Of a stretch of 64,000 bases of DNA, positions 8,301 to 15,625 are shown piece by piece (the stretch's first letter is position 1; the number at the start of each line of letters is the position of its first letter). Location of the stretch: contig NC_014151.1 of assembly GCF_000092865.1 (NCBI RefSeq), forward strand, positions 372,001 to 436,000, written 5' to 3'. Source of the DNA: Cellulomonas flavigena DSM 20109 (GTDB lineage Bacteria; Actinomycetota; Actinomycetes; Actinomycetales; Cellulomonadaceae). The position numbers and the translations under genes were made by a program. Below the pieces are notes generated by a model. The model was given only the letters and a program-made list of their open reading frames with translations. It ran no database searches and was not told where the DNA came from.

Positions 8301-8930
8301 CTACACGGCGCTCGTGGCTCGTCGTGACGGGGCCGCTGCGGCGGGCGCGCGGTTCAGGGCCCGGTAGATGGTGGTGCGGGAGACGCCGAGCACCTGCCCG
8401 ATCTGGGCGACGGTCATGTCCTTCTGCTCATATATCCGTCGGGCCGCCCGGACCTGGTCCGCGGACAACGCCGACGGCCGCCCACCGCTGCGGCCCCGAG
8501 CACGAGCGGCCGCCAGGCCGGCGTTGGTGCGCTCTCGGATCAGGTCGCGCTCGAACTCGGCCAGTGCCGCGAAGACGTGAAAGACCAACCGTCCGCCTGG
8601 GGAGGTGGTGTCGATGGTCTCCTGCAACGACCGGAACCCCACGCCGCGGTCGGCCAGGACCTGCAGCTGGTCGATCAGGTGGCGGATCGACCGGCCGAGC
8701 CGGTCCAGCCGCCACACCACCAGGGTGTCCCCCGGGCGCAGCTGGTCCAGCAGCTTGTCCAGCTCCGGCCGGTGCTGCAGCGACCCGGAGCCGGTGTCGA
8801 CGAACACCCGGTAGCACCCGGCCTTGGTCAGCGCATCGACCTGCAGCGACGCGTCCTGATCGGTTGTCGACACGCGCGCGTACCCCAGGAGAGGCCCCAC
8901 GCGTCGACCGTAGCGAAACCCGTCCGACAC
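8301..8930 (-). CDS. Serine resolvase/invertase (TniR-like)
   Basis: 209 residues (199 from a second GTG at 8900). Small serine recombinase: LLGYARVSTTDQDASLQ with the catalytic Ser, then LDRLGRSIRHLIDQL, and AEFERDLIRERTNAGL of the long E helix. The C-terminal HTH is LSADQVRAARRIYEQKD plus VAQIGQVLGVSRTTIYRAL. It resolves cointegrates made during replicative transposition by acting at a res site, which is visible directly upstream (8,905-9,046). First gene of the transposition operon. Confidence 0.92.
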   Translation of the reverse strand: MSDGFRYGRRVGPLLGYARVSTTDQDASLQVDALTKAGCYRVFVDTGSGSLQHRPELDKLLDQLRPGDTLVVWRLDRLGRSIRHLIDQLQVLADRGVGFRSLQETIDTTSPGGRLVFHVFAALAEFERDLIRERTNAGLAAARARGRSGGRPSALSADQVRAARRIYEQKDMTVAQIGQVLGVSRTTIYRALNRAPAAAAPSRRATSAV

Positions 8931-9046
8931 GGGAAGTATCGCGCCGTAGTTTTCGGCACGCAGTTCCGCTACATCAGGCGCCTCGTCGACGACGCGCGCC
9001 GCCCGGCCCTCCGGCGCGTGTAGCGGAATCGTTCGTTTGCGGCACA
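8905..9046. promoter_or_regulatory. Candidate res site of the resolvase
   Basis: Upstream of the resolvase. A 28-bp dyad runs TGTAGCGGAA (9,019-9,028) to GGCACA (9,041-9,046), with the TGT...ACA ends usual for resolvase subsites. A second dyad at about 8,943-8,973 pairs CGTAG with TTCCGCTACA (8,964-8,973), and a third half-site GTAGCGAAA lies near 8,910. TTCCGCTACA and TGTAGCGGAA are exact inverted copies. Confidence 0.6.
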
Positions 9047-9063
9047 GGCTGCCGGTTCAGTCA

Positions 9064-9082
9064 GTGCTGTATAGTTCAGCAC
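9064..9082. promoter_or_regulatory. Operator of cmtR (perfect dyad)
   Basis: GTGCTGTATAGTTCAGCAC is a perfect 6-7-6 inverted repeat that ends one base before the cmtR ATG. No Shine-Dalgarno site fits between, so the transcript is probably leaderless and the operator covers the transcription start. A metal-responsive ArsR/SmtB repressor site is the natural reading. Confidence 0.65.
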
Positions 9083-9442
9083 ATGCTGAGCATTGCTACT
9101 CGCCTGGACGTGATGAACCGGTTGGGCCGGGCAATGGCCGACCCAACACGGTCACGGCTCCTGATGGCGTTGTTGGAGCGGCCCGCCTATCCGGCAGAGC
9201 TGGCACGCGACCTCGGGCTGACGCGCTCGAACGTGTCGAACCATCTGGCTTGCCTGCGCGACTGCGGCATCGTGGTCGCCGAGCCCGAGGGCCGCCAGAC
9301 ACGTTACGAGATCGCCGACCCGCACCTGGCACGGGCGCTCAACGCACTGGTCGAGGTCACCCTCACCGTGAACGAGAACGCTCCCTGCATCGATCCTGCC
9401 TGCCCTGTTCCCGGGTGCGCCAACGCGGAGCCTGACGCGTGA
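9083..9442 (+). CDS. cmtR: CmtR-like Cd(II)/Pb(II)-sensing ArsR/SmtB repressor
   Basis: 119 residues. Closely follows the mycobacterial CmtR layout: ALADPTR-like GRAMADPTRSRLLMALL, the recognition helix LTRSNVSNHLACLRDC with the two metal-binding Cys of the CLxxC pattern, GRQTRYEIADPHLARAL, and a further C-terminal Cys in ENAPC that in CmtR completes the metal site. It represses the cadD gene with which it overlaps by 4 bp (GTGA). Likely leaderless start at the dyad operator. Confidence 0.9.
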   Translation: MLSIATRLDVMNRLGRAMADPTRSRLLMALLERPAYPAELARDLGLTRSNVSNHLACLRDCGIVVAEPEGRQTRYEIADPHLARALNALVEVTLTVNENAPCIDPACPVPGCANAEPDA

Positions 9443-10038
9443 TCGTTTCCTCGGTCCTGCAGGCGATCGGCCTGTTCGTTGCCACCAACATCGACGACAT
9501 CATCGTGCTCTCGCTGTTCTTCGCCCGGGGCGCAGGGCAACGCGGGACGACGGCCCGGATCACCGCAGGCCAGTACCTCGGGTTCGCCGGCATCCTGGGC
9601 ACCGCCGTGCTCGTGTCACTGGGCGCGGGAGCATTCCTTCCTGAAGAAGCCATCCCCTACTTCGGGCTCATCCCCCTGGCCCTAGGCCTGTGGGCCGCAT
9701 GGCGGGCCTGGCGCGGGAGCGACGACGATGACGATGACGCCAAGGTTGAGGGCAAGAACGTCGGCGTCTTGACCGTCGCCGCGGTCACCTTCGCCAACGG
9801 AGGAGACAACATCGGCGTCTACGTCCCGGTCTTCCTCAACGTGGGACCTGTAGCCGTGGTCGCCTACTGTGTCGTCTTCCTCCTGCTCGTCGCGATCCTC
9901 GTCATGCTGGCCAAGTTCATCGCCACGCGCCGACCGATCGCCGAAGTCCTCGAACGCTGGGAACACGTGCTGTTCCCGATCGTTCTGATCGGCCTGGGCA
10001 TCGTCATCCTCGTCAGCGGCGGAGCCTTCGGCCTCTGA
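9439..10038 (+). CDS. cadD: CadD-family cadmium resistance transporter
   Basis: 199 residues, five to six hydrophobic segments. Family signatures are GLFVATNIDDIIVLSLFF near the N terminus and VAAVTFANGGDNIGVYVPVF in the middle, the paired Asn/Asp membrane motifs of CadD. An acidic cytoplasmic loop of Asp residues (SDDDDDDAK, about residues 94-101) separates the halves. Membrane protein giving cadmium tolerance by efflux or sequestration. GTG start overlaps cmtR, so the pair is one Cd-inducible operon. Confidence 0.9.
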   Translation: MIVSSVLQAIGLFVATNIDDIIVLSLFFARGAGQRGTTARITAGQYLGFAGILGTAVLVSLGAGAFLPEEAIPYFGLIPLALGLWAAWRAWRGSDDDDDDAKVEGKNVGVLTVAAVTFANGGDNIGVYVPVFLNVGPVAVVAYCVVFLLLVAILVMLAKFIATRRPIAEVLERWEHVLFPIVLIGLGIVILVSGGAFGL

Positions 10039-10508
10039 CGCCCTGCCCCGGCCCATGACGCATCTCGGTTGAGAGACTGCACGCACGGAGCGAAGAGCTC
10101 CGAGGAGAGGCATGGTGGATAGCCGCGCCGGTGTTGCCATCGCGTGGCCGCGCTGGCAGATCTCGCGGTAGACCCGCGATCACCCCCTGGTTGTCGGCGC
10201 CAGCTGACCCGACCGCCACAGAACACCGACAAGGCCCCGCCACCTGAACGCCAAGACCACAGGCGAGGTCGCGCGAAAGCGACGACGCCAGGAAACGAAG
10301 ACCCCAACGGCACACCTGCGGAGCGCGCGAGGGCGGTCGCTTGAGACGCGCCGGCGGGTGGGCTCACAGAACGCTGTCGATCGTTGCCGTCGGCGGACTG
10401 CTGTCCTCAGACGACGGCGGCGTGATGTTGAGCCGCTAGTCGCGGCGCCCTGGACTGAGCAGCCTGGCATCGATTGCCCAACGGGTTTGCGTTCCCGACG
10501 AGCTCGCT
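10039..10508. other. Long non-coding stretch inside the transposon
   Basis: I see no gene with family features here. A 19-codon ORF begins at about 10,112 after a strong GAGGAGAGG site but encodes nothing recognisable. Base composition and scattered frames suggest decayed sequence or a leader between the cadmium and copper modules. Confidence 0.5.
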
Positions 10509-10525
10509 TTCATCGAGCCTTCATC
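10509..10525 (+). promoter_or_regulatory. TTCATC direct repeat, copy 1
   Basis: TTCATCGAGCCTTCATC: two TTCATC half-sites with an 11-bp period, the geometry of OmpR-family response-regulator boxes. It lies about 100 bp before the SHOCT/DUF2933 pair. Three related sites occur in the transposon. Confidence 0.7.
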
Positions 10526-10609
10526 GGACCTCGACCGCATCTTGGGGGTGCCCGGGGCAGCCTCAGGCCGTGGGCGCCGTCGGCGCCCGGCGCGAGAGGG
10601 AGCGGACCG

Positions 10610-10846
10610 ATGCCGTGGTGCGTGGATCTGGGAGTCGGCGGCTGGCTGGTCCTCGCGTCGAGCCTGGCGGTGCTCGGCATGGCCGTGTGGGCGGTGACGC
10701 GACTGTTTCCCGCTGCACCAGAGCCGGACGCGGTGACGCTGCTCGACGCCCGGCTGGCCGCCGGGCAGATCGATGTGGACACCTACCGCAGGCTTCACGC
10801 CGAGCTCGCCGGACCTGTGCCGGCGCGATCGGAAGGACTGCGATGA
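10610..10846 (+). CDS. Small SHOCT-domain membrane protein
   Basis: 78 residues. One membrane segment (GGWLVLASSLAVLGMAVWAV, residues 9-28), then a short SHOCT domain LLDARLAAGQIDVDTYRRLHAEL near the C terminus. SHOCT motifs occur on the ends of many small membrane proteins and are thought to aid oligomerisation. Start ATG with GAGAGGGAG upstream. Overlaps the next gene by 4 bp (ATGA). Its promoter region carries copy 1 of the TTCATC repeat, which links it to the copper regulon of the element. Confidence 0.7.
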   Translation: MPWCVDLGVGGWLVLASSLAVLGMAVWAVTRLFPAAPEPDAVTLLDARLAAGQIDVDTYRRLHAELAGPVPARSEGLR

Positions 10847-11088
10847 AGAGCCACCTCAAGGGAATGGTCGTCGCTGCTGCGGCGGTGCTGGTCGTGGCGC
10901 TGGCAGCGGGTGTGCGTCCTGGCGCGGCGTTGGCGCCTGCGCTGGCGTGCCCGCTGATGATGATCGCCATGATGGTGTGGATGCACCGCCGCGGCCACAC
11001 CGGGCAGCCCCACCATGGCGCGCACGACGTCACGGCGGACGCGCCCGTGACGTCGCCGCCGCACAGCGCGGCGCCGGGAGCCCGCTGA
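10843..11088 (+). CDS. Small DUF2933-like membrane protein
   Basis: 81 residues. Two hydrophobic stretches (MVVAAAAVLVVALAAGV and ALACPLMMIAMMVWM) followed by a His-rich end HRRGHTGQPHHGAHD. The CPLMM...HRRGH pattern resembles DUF2933 proteins that travel with copper genes. The Cys, Met and His residues could bind Cu(I), but this is inference. Translationally coupled to the SHOCT gene. Convergent with the kinase chimera, with only 2 bp between. Confidence 0.6.
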   Translation: MKSHLKGMVVAAAAVLVVALAAGVRPGAALAPALACPLMMIAMMVWMHRRGHTGQPHHGAHDVTADAPVTSPPHSAAPGAR

Positions 11089-11090
11089 GC

Positions 11091-12044
11091 TCAGCCGGGC
11101 GGCACCGGAAGCGTGACGGTGAACGATGCGCCGGCTCCCGGGCCGTCGCTCGTTGCGGTGATGGTGCCGCCGTGGGCCTCGGTGAGCGCTTTGCAGATCG
11201 CCAGGCCGATGCCCGATCCGCCGTGGGTACGGTCACGCGCGGTATCGGCCCGGTAGAAGCGCTCGAACAGGTGCGGCAGGTGCTCGGGCGCGATGCCGGC
11301 ACCGGTGTCGGACACGTGCAGCGCCACGCGCTGGTAACCGCCGGTCGCACGGAGCGTGATCGTGCCTCCGGCCGGGGTGTGACGCAGTGCGTTGGCGACC
11401 AGGTTGTCCAGGACCTGGCCCATACGCTGGCGGTCGACACGGACGTGTCCCAGCTCGGGGTCGACCTGGACCCGCACGTCGACCCCGGCGGCGGTCGCGC
11501 GCTCCCGCCAGGTGCCGGTGGTCGCTGCAAGCAGTTCGTCTGGCGCGAGCGGTTCGAGCGTGAGTACGAGGTCACCGGCCTCGGCGCGGGTCACCGCGGC
11601 GAGGTCGCGTGCCAGCCGGGTCAGGCGCGCGGACTGGTCGCGCAGCACGGCCATTGTGGGCTCGTCCATCGGTTGCAGGCCGTCTTCCACGGCCTCGAGG
11701 TACCCGGCGATGGTGGCGACGGGGGTGCGGACCTCGTGGGCGACGTCGGCCAGGAGCCGGGCCCGCAGCCGCTCGGCCTCTTGCAGCCGCGCGGCCATGG
11801 CGTTGAACGACTCGGCGAGGTCGTCGAACTCCGCGCCCAGTCCTGCAGCCGGGACGCGGGACACGACGACGTCCGGATCGACCTCGCGCAGCACCCCGAC
11901 GGCCTGCGAACCGTCATGGGTCACGCTGACCTCGAACCCGTCCCGCTCGAGGTATCCGGCCACCAGCCGGGCCAAGGCTTGCTCGTCGTCGACGACGACC
12001 GCGCGCCGCGCTGTGGTCGTCGTGGTGTCTGGGGTGGGGGTCAC
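11091..12044 (-). CDS. Receiver/histidine-kinase chimera (apparent in-frame deletion)
   Basis: 317 residues from GTG 12,044. Residues 15-61 are the first half of a response-regulator receiver (AVVVDDEQALARLVAGYLERDG, ending DPDVVV just where the phospho-acceptor Asp should follow). At residue 62 the sequence changes abruptly to the end of a HAMP domain (FDDLAESFNAMAARL). An intact kinase core follows: His103 in ADVAHEVRTP, DNLVANALRHT (N box), DTGAGIAPEHL, FERFYR and GGSGIGLAICK. The sensor, membrane segments and rest of the regulator are missing. The picture is a deletion between adjacent regulator and kinase genes. Probably cytosolic and uncoupled from its signal. Confidence 0.85.
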   Translation of the reverse strand: MTPTPDTTTTTARRAVVVDDEQALARLVAGYLERDGFEVSVTHDGSQAVGVLREVDPDVVVSRVPAAGLGAEFDDLAESFNAMAARLQEAERLRARLLADVAHEVRTPVATIAGYLEAVEDGLQPMDEPTMAVLRDQSARLTRLARDLAAVTRAEAGDLVLTLEPLAPDELLAATTGTWRERATAAGVDVRVQVDPELGHVRVDRQRMGQVLDNLVANALRHTPAGGTITLRATGGYQRVALHVSDTGAGIAPEHLPHLFERFYRADTARDRTHGGSGIGLAICKALTEAHGGTITATSDGPGAGASFTVTLPVPPG

Positions 12045-12084
12045 CTGGCCATTGTCGGCTGCGGACGGACGCCGGTCGGGGACC

Positions 12085-12101
12085 TTCATCGAACCTTGAT
12101 C
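12085..12101 (+). promoter_or_regulatory. TTCATC direct repeat, copy 2
   Basis: TTCATCGAACCTTGATC, 11-bp period. It sits between the kinase chimera and the divergent thioredoxin-fold operon that starts at 12,178, so it may serve either. Confidence 0.65.
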
Positions 12102-12177
12102 CAAGGGCGACCGGTCCTTCGGTGCGGCACGTCGACGCTCCACATGTACCGATCCGCGACCGCCTGCAGGAGAACCC

Positions 12178-12474
12178 GTGTCGACCATCGAGCCCGCCGA
12201 CCCACCGGTCCTCGTCACCGTCGTCCATGCCCCGGCGTGCCATTTCTGCCACGACGCCGAGGAGGCCCTAGCCGCCCTGGCCGGTGATTTCCCGCTGGTG
12301 GTCCGCAGCGTCGGCATCGATACGGACGAGGGCCGGGCCCTGGTCGCCGAGCACCGCCCGCCGATGAACCCGCTGGTGCTGGTAGACGGGGAGTTCTTCT
12401 CCGCCGGGCGACTGCCGCGGAAGAAGCTCACCAAGGTCCTGCACAGCCGGCGCACGGCAGCGGTCGGGGCCTGA
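12178..12474 (+). CDS. Glutaredoxin/thioredoxin-fold protein
   Basis: 98 residues. Thioredoxin fold with an active-site-like CHFC (APACHFCHDAEEAL, residues 20-33), then SVGIDTDEGRALVAEHRPPMNPLVLVDGEFFSAGRLPR, where MNPLVLVDG supplies the cis-Pro region. No signal peptide, so cytosolic; it could reduce or pass metal to the CcdA-like membrane protein encoded 2 bp downstream. GTG start with GCAGGAG upstream. First gene of the operon under TTCATC copy 2. Confidence 0.8.
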   Translation: MSTIEPADPPVLVTVVHAPACHFCHDAEEALAALAGDFPLVVRSVGIDTDEGRALVAEHRPPMNPLVLVDGEFFSAGRLPRKKLTKVLHSRRTAAVGA

Positions 12475-12475
12475 G

Positions 12476-13459
12476 ATGGGCAGCGAGTTGCTGACGACCG
12501 GGAGCATCCTGGCGGCGTTCTTCGCCGGCGGGGTGGCCCTGTTCGCCCCGTGTTGCATCGTCTTCCTGGCGCCGTCCTACCTGGCCGGTGCGGTCAAGAA
12601 CGCCCGGTGGCGGCTGCTGCCGCTGACCTTCGTCTTCGCGGCGGGCTTGGCCGTGGTGCTGGTGCCGATCACGCTGGGGATGAGCCTGCTCGCCGGCGCG
12701 ATCGCCCGGTACCACGCTCCGCTGTACTGGGCCGGCGGCCTGCTGATGATCGCCCTGGCGGGCCTGGCCCTCTCGGGTCGGATGTGGTCGCTGCCGTCGT
12801 TCCTGCGTACTCCGGATACCACCGGTGGTGACACCGCGAGCTTCTTCTCCCTCGGGGTGTTCTCCGGGATCGCGTCCTCGTGCTGCGCCCCAGTCCTGGC
12901 CGGGGTGATGACCCTGTCGATTCTGTCCGGGTCTCCCATCGGGGGGCTGGCCCTGGGGTTGGCGTACGTGTTCGGCATGGTCTTCCCGCTGTTCGTGATG
13001 GCCCTGGTCTGGGACAAGGCGCGCCTCGGTGAGCGCAAGCTGTTCCAGGCCAGAACCGTCCGGCTGCCCGTCGCGGGCCGCACCCTGGTCACCAACACCC
13101 TCAACATCGCCGTCGCGGTCGGGTTCACGGTGATGGGCGTGTTCGTCATCGCCCTGGCCGGCAGCAAGGACATGACCGGCGGCTCGGCGTTCCAGGACGC
13201 CGCCAGCCGCACCCTGACCGACGTGTTCGCCGCCGTCCAGGACTTCCTGTCTCCGGTGCCCGAGCCCCTGCAGGGGTTGGCGCTGCTCGCGGTCGCCGCC
13301 GCGTTCATCTGGGCGACGCTCGTCGACCGGCGCCGGCCCGCTCGGTCGAAAAGCGCCGCCCCGGCCACGACCACGGCTGCTGCAGGGCCGAGCGACGGCC
13401 CAGCCGTGCCCGTCCCGTCCTGCCACGCCACCCCGACCACGGAAGAAGTGACCCGATGA
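12476..13459 (+). CDS. CcdA/DsbD-like membrane thiol transporter
   Basis: 327 residues with about seven to eight hydrophobic segments. Two vicinal Cys pairs sit in membrane helices, FAPCCIVFLAPS near residue 23 and SSCCAPVLAG near residue 137, the positions where CcdA/DsbD proteins carry their redox Cys. These proteins move reducing equivalents across the membrane. The adjacent Cys-Cys arrangement differs from the more usual spaced Cys and recalls copper or mercury handling. A Pro/Ala-rich tail with Cys and His follows. Between a cytosolic glutaredoxin-like and an exported TlpA-like protein, which makes a complete thiol relay. Confidence 0.8.
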   Translation: MGSELLTTGSILAAFFAGGVALFAPCCIVFLAPSYLAGAVKNARWRLLPLTFVFAAGLAVVLVPITLGMSLLAGAIARYHAPLYWAGGLLMIALAGLALSGRMWSLPSFLRTPDTTGGDTASFFSLGVFSGIASSCCAPVLAGVMTLSILSGSPIGGLALGLAYVFGMVFPLFVMALVWDKARLGERKLFQARTVRLPVAGRTLVTNTLNIAVAVGFTVMGVFVIALAGSKDMTGGSAFQDAASRTLTDVFAAVQDFLSPVPEPLQGLALLAVAAAFIWATLVDRRRPARSKSAAPATTTAAAGPSDGPAVPVPSCHATPTTEEVTR

Positions 13460-14082
13460 CCTCCGGAACCGCCACCCGCCGCCTCGCCGAACGCCAGCAG
13501 GCTCTGCAGGAGGTTCAGGCCGCGCAGGCGGGACAGGCGCGCCGCCGCCAGCGCATCAGCTGGGCCGCGTGGGGCGCCGGTCTGCTGATCGTGGCCACGC
13601 TGATCGCCGCCGCGTTGATCACCTCCCAGCCGACCACGTCCAGCGACGTGCGCGTCGCACCGGACTTCACGCTGCCCGCCTCGGACGGCTCGACCGTCTC
13701 GCTGGCGGACTTCCGCGGTGGACCGGTCGTCCTGTACTTCAACGAGGGCGCCGGCTGCGACTCATGCCTGCTGCAGATGGCCGAGATCGAGAAGGATCCA
13801 GCGTTCGCCGAGACCGGCATCACCGTGCTGCCGATCGTGATGAACACCGCCGAGCAGATCAACACCGATCGCCAACGCCTCGGCGTCCAGGCACCGTTCC
13901 TGCTTGACGACGGCACCGTCTCCGCCGCCTACGACACCCTCGGCAAGGGCATGCACGAAGGCCTCCCGGGGCACGGGTTCGTCCTGGTCGACGCCGACGG
14001 CAACCAGCTGTGGCACGGCAACTACCCGTCCATGTGGCTTGCCCCCGCCGACCTGCTCAAGGAGGTCACCAGCCGACTCTGA
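13456..14082 (+). CDS. TlpA/redoxin-like membrane-anchored thiol protein
   Basis: 208 residues. A basic, Gln-rich cytoplasmic start, one membrane anchor (AAWGAGLLIVATLIAAALIT, about residues 36-55), then an extracytoplasmic AhpC/TSA-Redoxin fold: APDFTLPASDGSTVSLADFRGGPVVLYF, active site GCDSCLLQM (CxxC), and HGFVLVDADGNQLWHG near the end. It would receive electrons from the CcdA-like protein with which its gene overlaps (ATGA). Likely keeps copper-site Cys reduced outside the membrane. Confidence 0.85.
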   Translation: MTSGTATRRLAERQQALQEVQAAQAGQARRRQRISWAAWGAGLLIVATLIAAALITSQPTTSSDVRVAPDFTLPASDGSTVSLADFRGGPVVLYFNEGAGCDSCLLQMAEIEKDPAFAETGITVLPIVMNTAEQINTDRQRLGVQAPFLLDDGTVSAAYDTLGKGMHEGLPGHGFVLVDADGNQLWHGNYPSMWLAPADLLKEVTSRL

Positions 14083-14134
14083 CCATCACCGTTTGACCTG
14101 ACGCGCGCGTCACCGACCTATGAAGGAGAGCCCG

Positions 14135-14266
14135 ATGGGCTGCTGCCAGGACACCCCTACCTCGACGACCACGACCCAGAGCACGGTCACCACGACGAGC
14201 AACAGCTGCTGCGGCGGCGGCGCTCAGGGCGCGGACACCTGCTGCACGACCAGCACCTCGGCCTGA
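14135..14266 (+). CDS. 43-residue Cys-pair, Thr/Ser-rich peptide (metallothionein-like candidate)
   Basis: Too short for routine gene calling. ATG preceded by AAGGAG at good spacing. The peptide has three vicinal Cys pairs: MGCCQDTPTS at the start, NSCCGGG in the middle and DTCCTTSTSA at the end, joined by Thr/Ser-rich linkers (TTTTQSTVTTTS). No hydrophobic segment. Six Cys in 43 residues between copper genes suggest a Cu(I)-binding peptide, functionally like but not visibly homologous to mycobacterial MymT. It lies between the TlpA-like and DUF305 genes in the same direction. Confidence 0.7.
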   Translation: MGCCQDTPTSTTTTQSTVTTTSNSCCGGGAQGADTCCTTSTSA

Positions 14267-14299
14267 TCCCCAACACCGATCCTGGGAAGGAACCACCCC

Positions 14300-14926
14300 T
14301 TGACGAGCACCACGCGCCGGCGCCTCGCCGCGACGACAGCAGCACTCGCCCTGGCGGCCACCCTGACCGCCTGCTCCACCGGCGACGAACCGACGCCCGA
14401 ACCCCCCGCGGCGCAGGAGTCCTCGAGCAGCGAGGACGCCGAGGCGGCGACTGAGCACAACGCCGCCGACGTGGAGTTCGCGCAGATGATGATCGTCCAC
14501 CACCAGGGAGCGCTTGAGATGGCTGAGCTCGCGGTCGAGCGGGCCTCCACCGACGAGGTGCGCGCACTGGCCGAGCGAATCGCCGCAGCGCAGGGCCCGG
14601 AGATCGAGCTCATGTCCGGCTGGCTGGAGACCTGGGACGAGGAGCTTCCCGCTGAGGCTGAGCACGGCGGCATGGACCACGGCGGGATGGAGATGGACGG
14701 CATGGACCAGGAGGAGGCGATGTCCACCCTGGCCGAGTTTGAAGGGGTCGCGTTCGACCGGAGGTTCCTCGAGCTCATGGTCGCCCACCACCGCGGCGCC
14801 GTCGAGATGGCCCAGGCCCAGATCGGCGAGGGCGCAGACCCCGACGCCCTGGCACTCGCCCGGACGATCAGGGACGACCAGAACATAGAGATCACCGAGA
14901 TGGAGAACCTGCTGCGGTCCCTCTGA
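14300..14926 (+). CDS. DUF305 lipoprotein
   Basis: 208 residues from a TTG start with GGGAAGGA upstream. Lipoprotein signal ending in LTAC (lipid-modified Cys about residue 25). The DUF305 domain is a helical bundle with two matching halves: DVEFAQMMIVHHQGALEMAELAVER and FDRRFLELMVAHHRGAVEMAQAQI, each with the HHxGA motif. A Met/His-rich insert (HGGMDHGGMEMDGMDQ) joins them. DUF305 proteins are common in copper loci and such Met/His runs typically bind copper. Acts on the outer face of the membrane. Confidence 0.88.
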   Translation: MTSTTRRRLAATTAALALAATLTACSTGDEPTPEPPAAQESSSSEDAEAATEHNAADVEFAQMMIVHHQGALEMAELAVERASTDEVRALAERIAAAQGPEIELMSGWLETWDEELPAEAEHGGMDHGGMEMDGMDQEEAMSTLAEFEGVAFDRRFLELMVAHHRGAVEMAQAQIGEGADPDALALARTIRDDQNIEITEMENLLRSL

Positions 14927-14946
14927 GCAGCCCGCAGCACGACCGG

Positions 14947-14981
14947 CAGGAGGCCACCCCGCACGAAAAGGTGGCCTCCTG
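14947..14981. terminator. Hairpin after the DUF305 gene
   Basis: CAGGAGGCCACC (14,947-14,958) and GGTGGCCTCCTG (14,970-14,981) form a perfect 12-bp stem with an 11-base loop. No T-run follows, which is common for actinobacterial terminators. It closes the redox-copper operon. Confidence 0.75.
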
Positions 14982-15057
14982 TCGCGTGCGTCTGCCACCG
15001 GCGCTGCGGCGAAGCGCTAGGTGCGGACGTACCGTCGCCCGGTGCCGAACTCCCCGT

Positions 15058-15435
15058 TTGACAAGGAAGAACCTGCCCGGCCTCACCGCGTGCAGTCTGT
15101 GTGCCGGAGAGACCCTGGGCGAAGCTGACACCGCCCCGGGTGGCCAGCTGCAGCGCCTGAGGCACCTGGCCGACTCCGGCGTGGCTCGCCTGACGACCGT
15201 CGACTGCCTCGACGCGTGCGATCGCGGCGACGTCGTGGTCGCTCGTCCGTCCGGTGCATGCCGCCGCACCGGCGCACGACCGGTGTGGTTCGAACGCCTC
15301 GCCGGGGATGAAGTCACCGGCGAGCTCGCGCGCTGGCTCCGGTGCGGCGGTCCGGGCGTCGCGCGACTGCCCGACCGACTCGTCGGCAACGTCATCCAGC
15401 GCTCTGACCCCGTGCCCGCCGGCCCTGCGGCGTAG
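15058..15435 (+). CDS. Thioredoxin-like [2Fe-2S] ferredoxin-type protein (start uncertain)
   Basis: About 125 residues from a TTG; no Shine-Dalgarno site fits well and no ATG or GTG is in frame nearby. Pattern of the thioredoxin-like ferredoxin family: an N-terminal Cys pair (ACSLCAGE), RLRHLADSGVARLTTVDCLDACDRGDVVVARPS, where DCLDAC holds the second Cys pair, then RRTGARPVWFERL and AGDEVTGELARWLRCGGPG. Related small proteins occur near metal and cobalamin genes. Bases TTGACA overlapping the proposed start could instead be a promoter -35, so the true start may be different. Confidence 0.55.
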   Translation: MTRKNLPGLTACSLCAGETLGEADTAPGGQLQRLRHLADSGVARLTTVDCLDACDRGDVVVARPSGACRRTGARPVWFERLAGDEVTGELARWLRCGGPGVARLPDRLVGNVIQRSDPVPAGPAA

Positions 15436-15494
15436 CCGTCGGATTCACGGCCTGACGCGCGTTCGCCCTTGCGCGGCCGTCCGCCGGAGAGACC

Positions 15495-15511
15495 CTCATC
15501 GAACCTTCATG
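15495..15511 (+). promoter_or_regulatory. TTCATC direct repeat, copy 3
   Basis: CTCATCGAACCTTCATG, 11-bp period with one changed base in each half. It lies about 115 bp before the DUF326 gene. Confidence 0.65.
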
Positions 15512-15625
15512 GCGGCGCCGTCCCTCTCACCGCGCGAACACGCGGCCCTGTCCATAGCGTCGAAAGGGTCCCCGCGGCGCACGAGCGATCGATGTGCCGC
15601 ACGATCCGCACATCAGGAGGCCGTC

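Noticed and set aside
9019..9046. TGT...ACA dyad considered as the right end of a short transposon (6.0-9.0 kb)
   Set aside because: It does not match the left end beyond TGTG and has no target duplication, whereas the end at 20,010 matches and rejoins merR. It fits a res subsite better.
10112..10171. Mini-ORF MVDSRAGVAIAWPRWQISR after a strong GAGGAGAGG site
   Set aside because: No conserved feature or following gene; a leader peptide cannot be excluded but is unsupported.
12045..12089. Earlier ATG start (12,089) for the receiver-kinase chimera
   Set aside because: The ATG lies inside the TTCATC repeat operator and no ribosome site fits; GTG at 12,044 is preferred.
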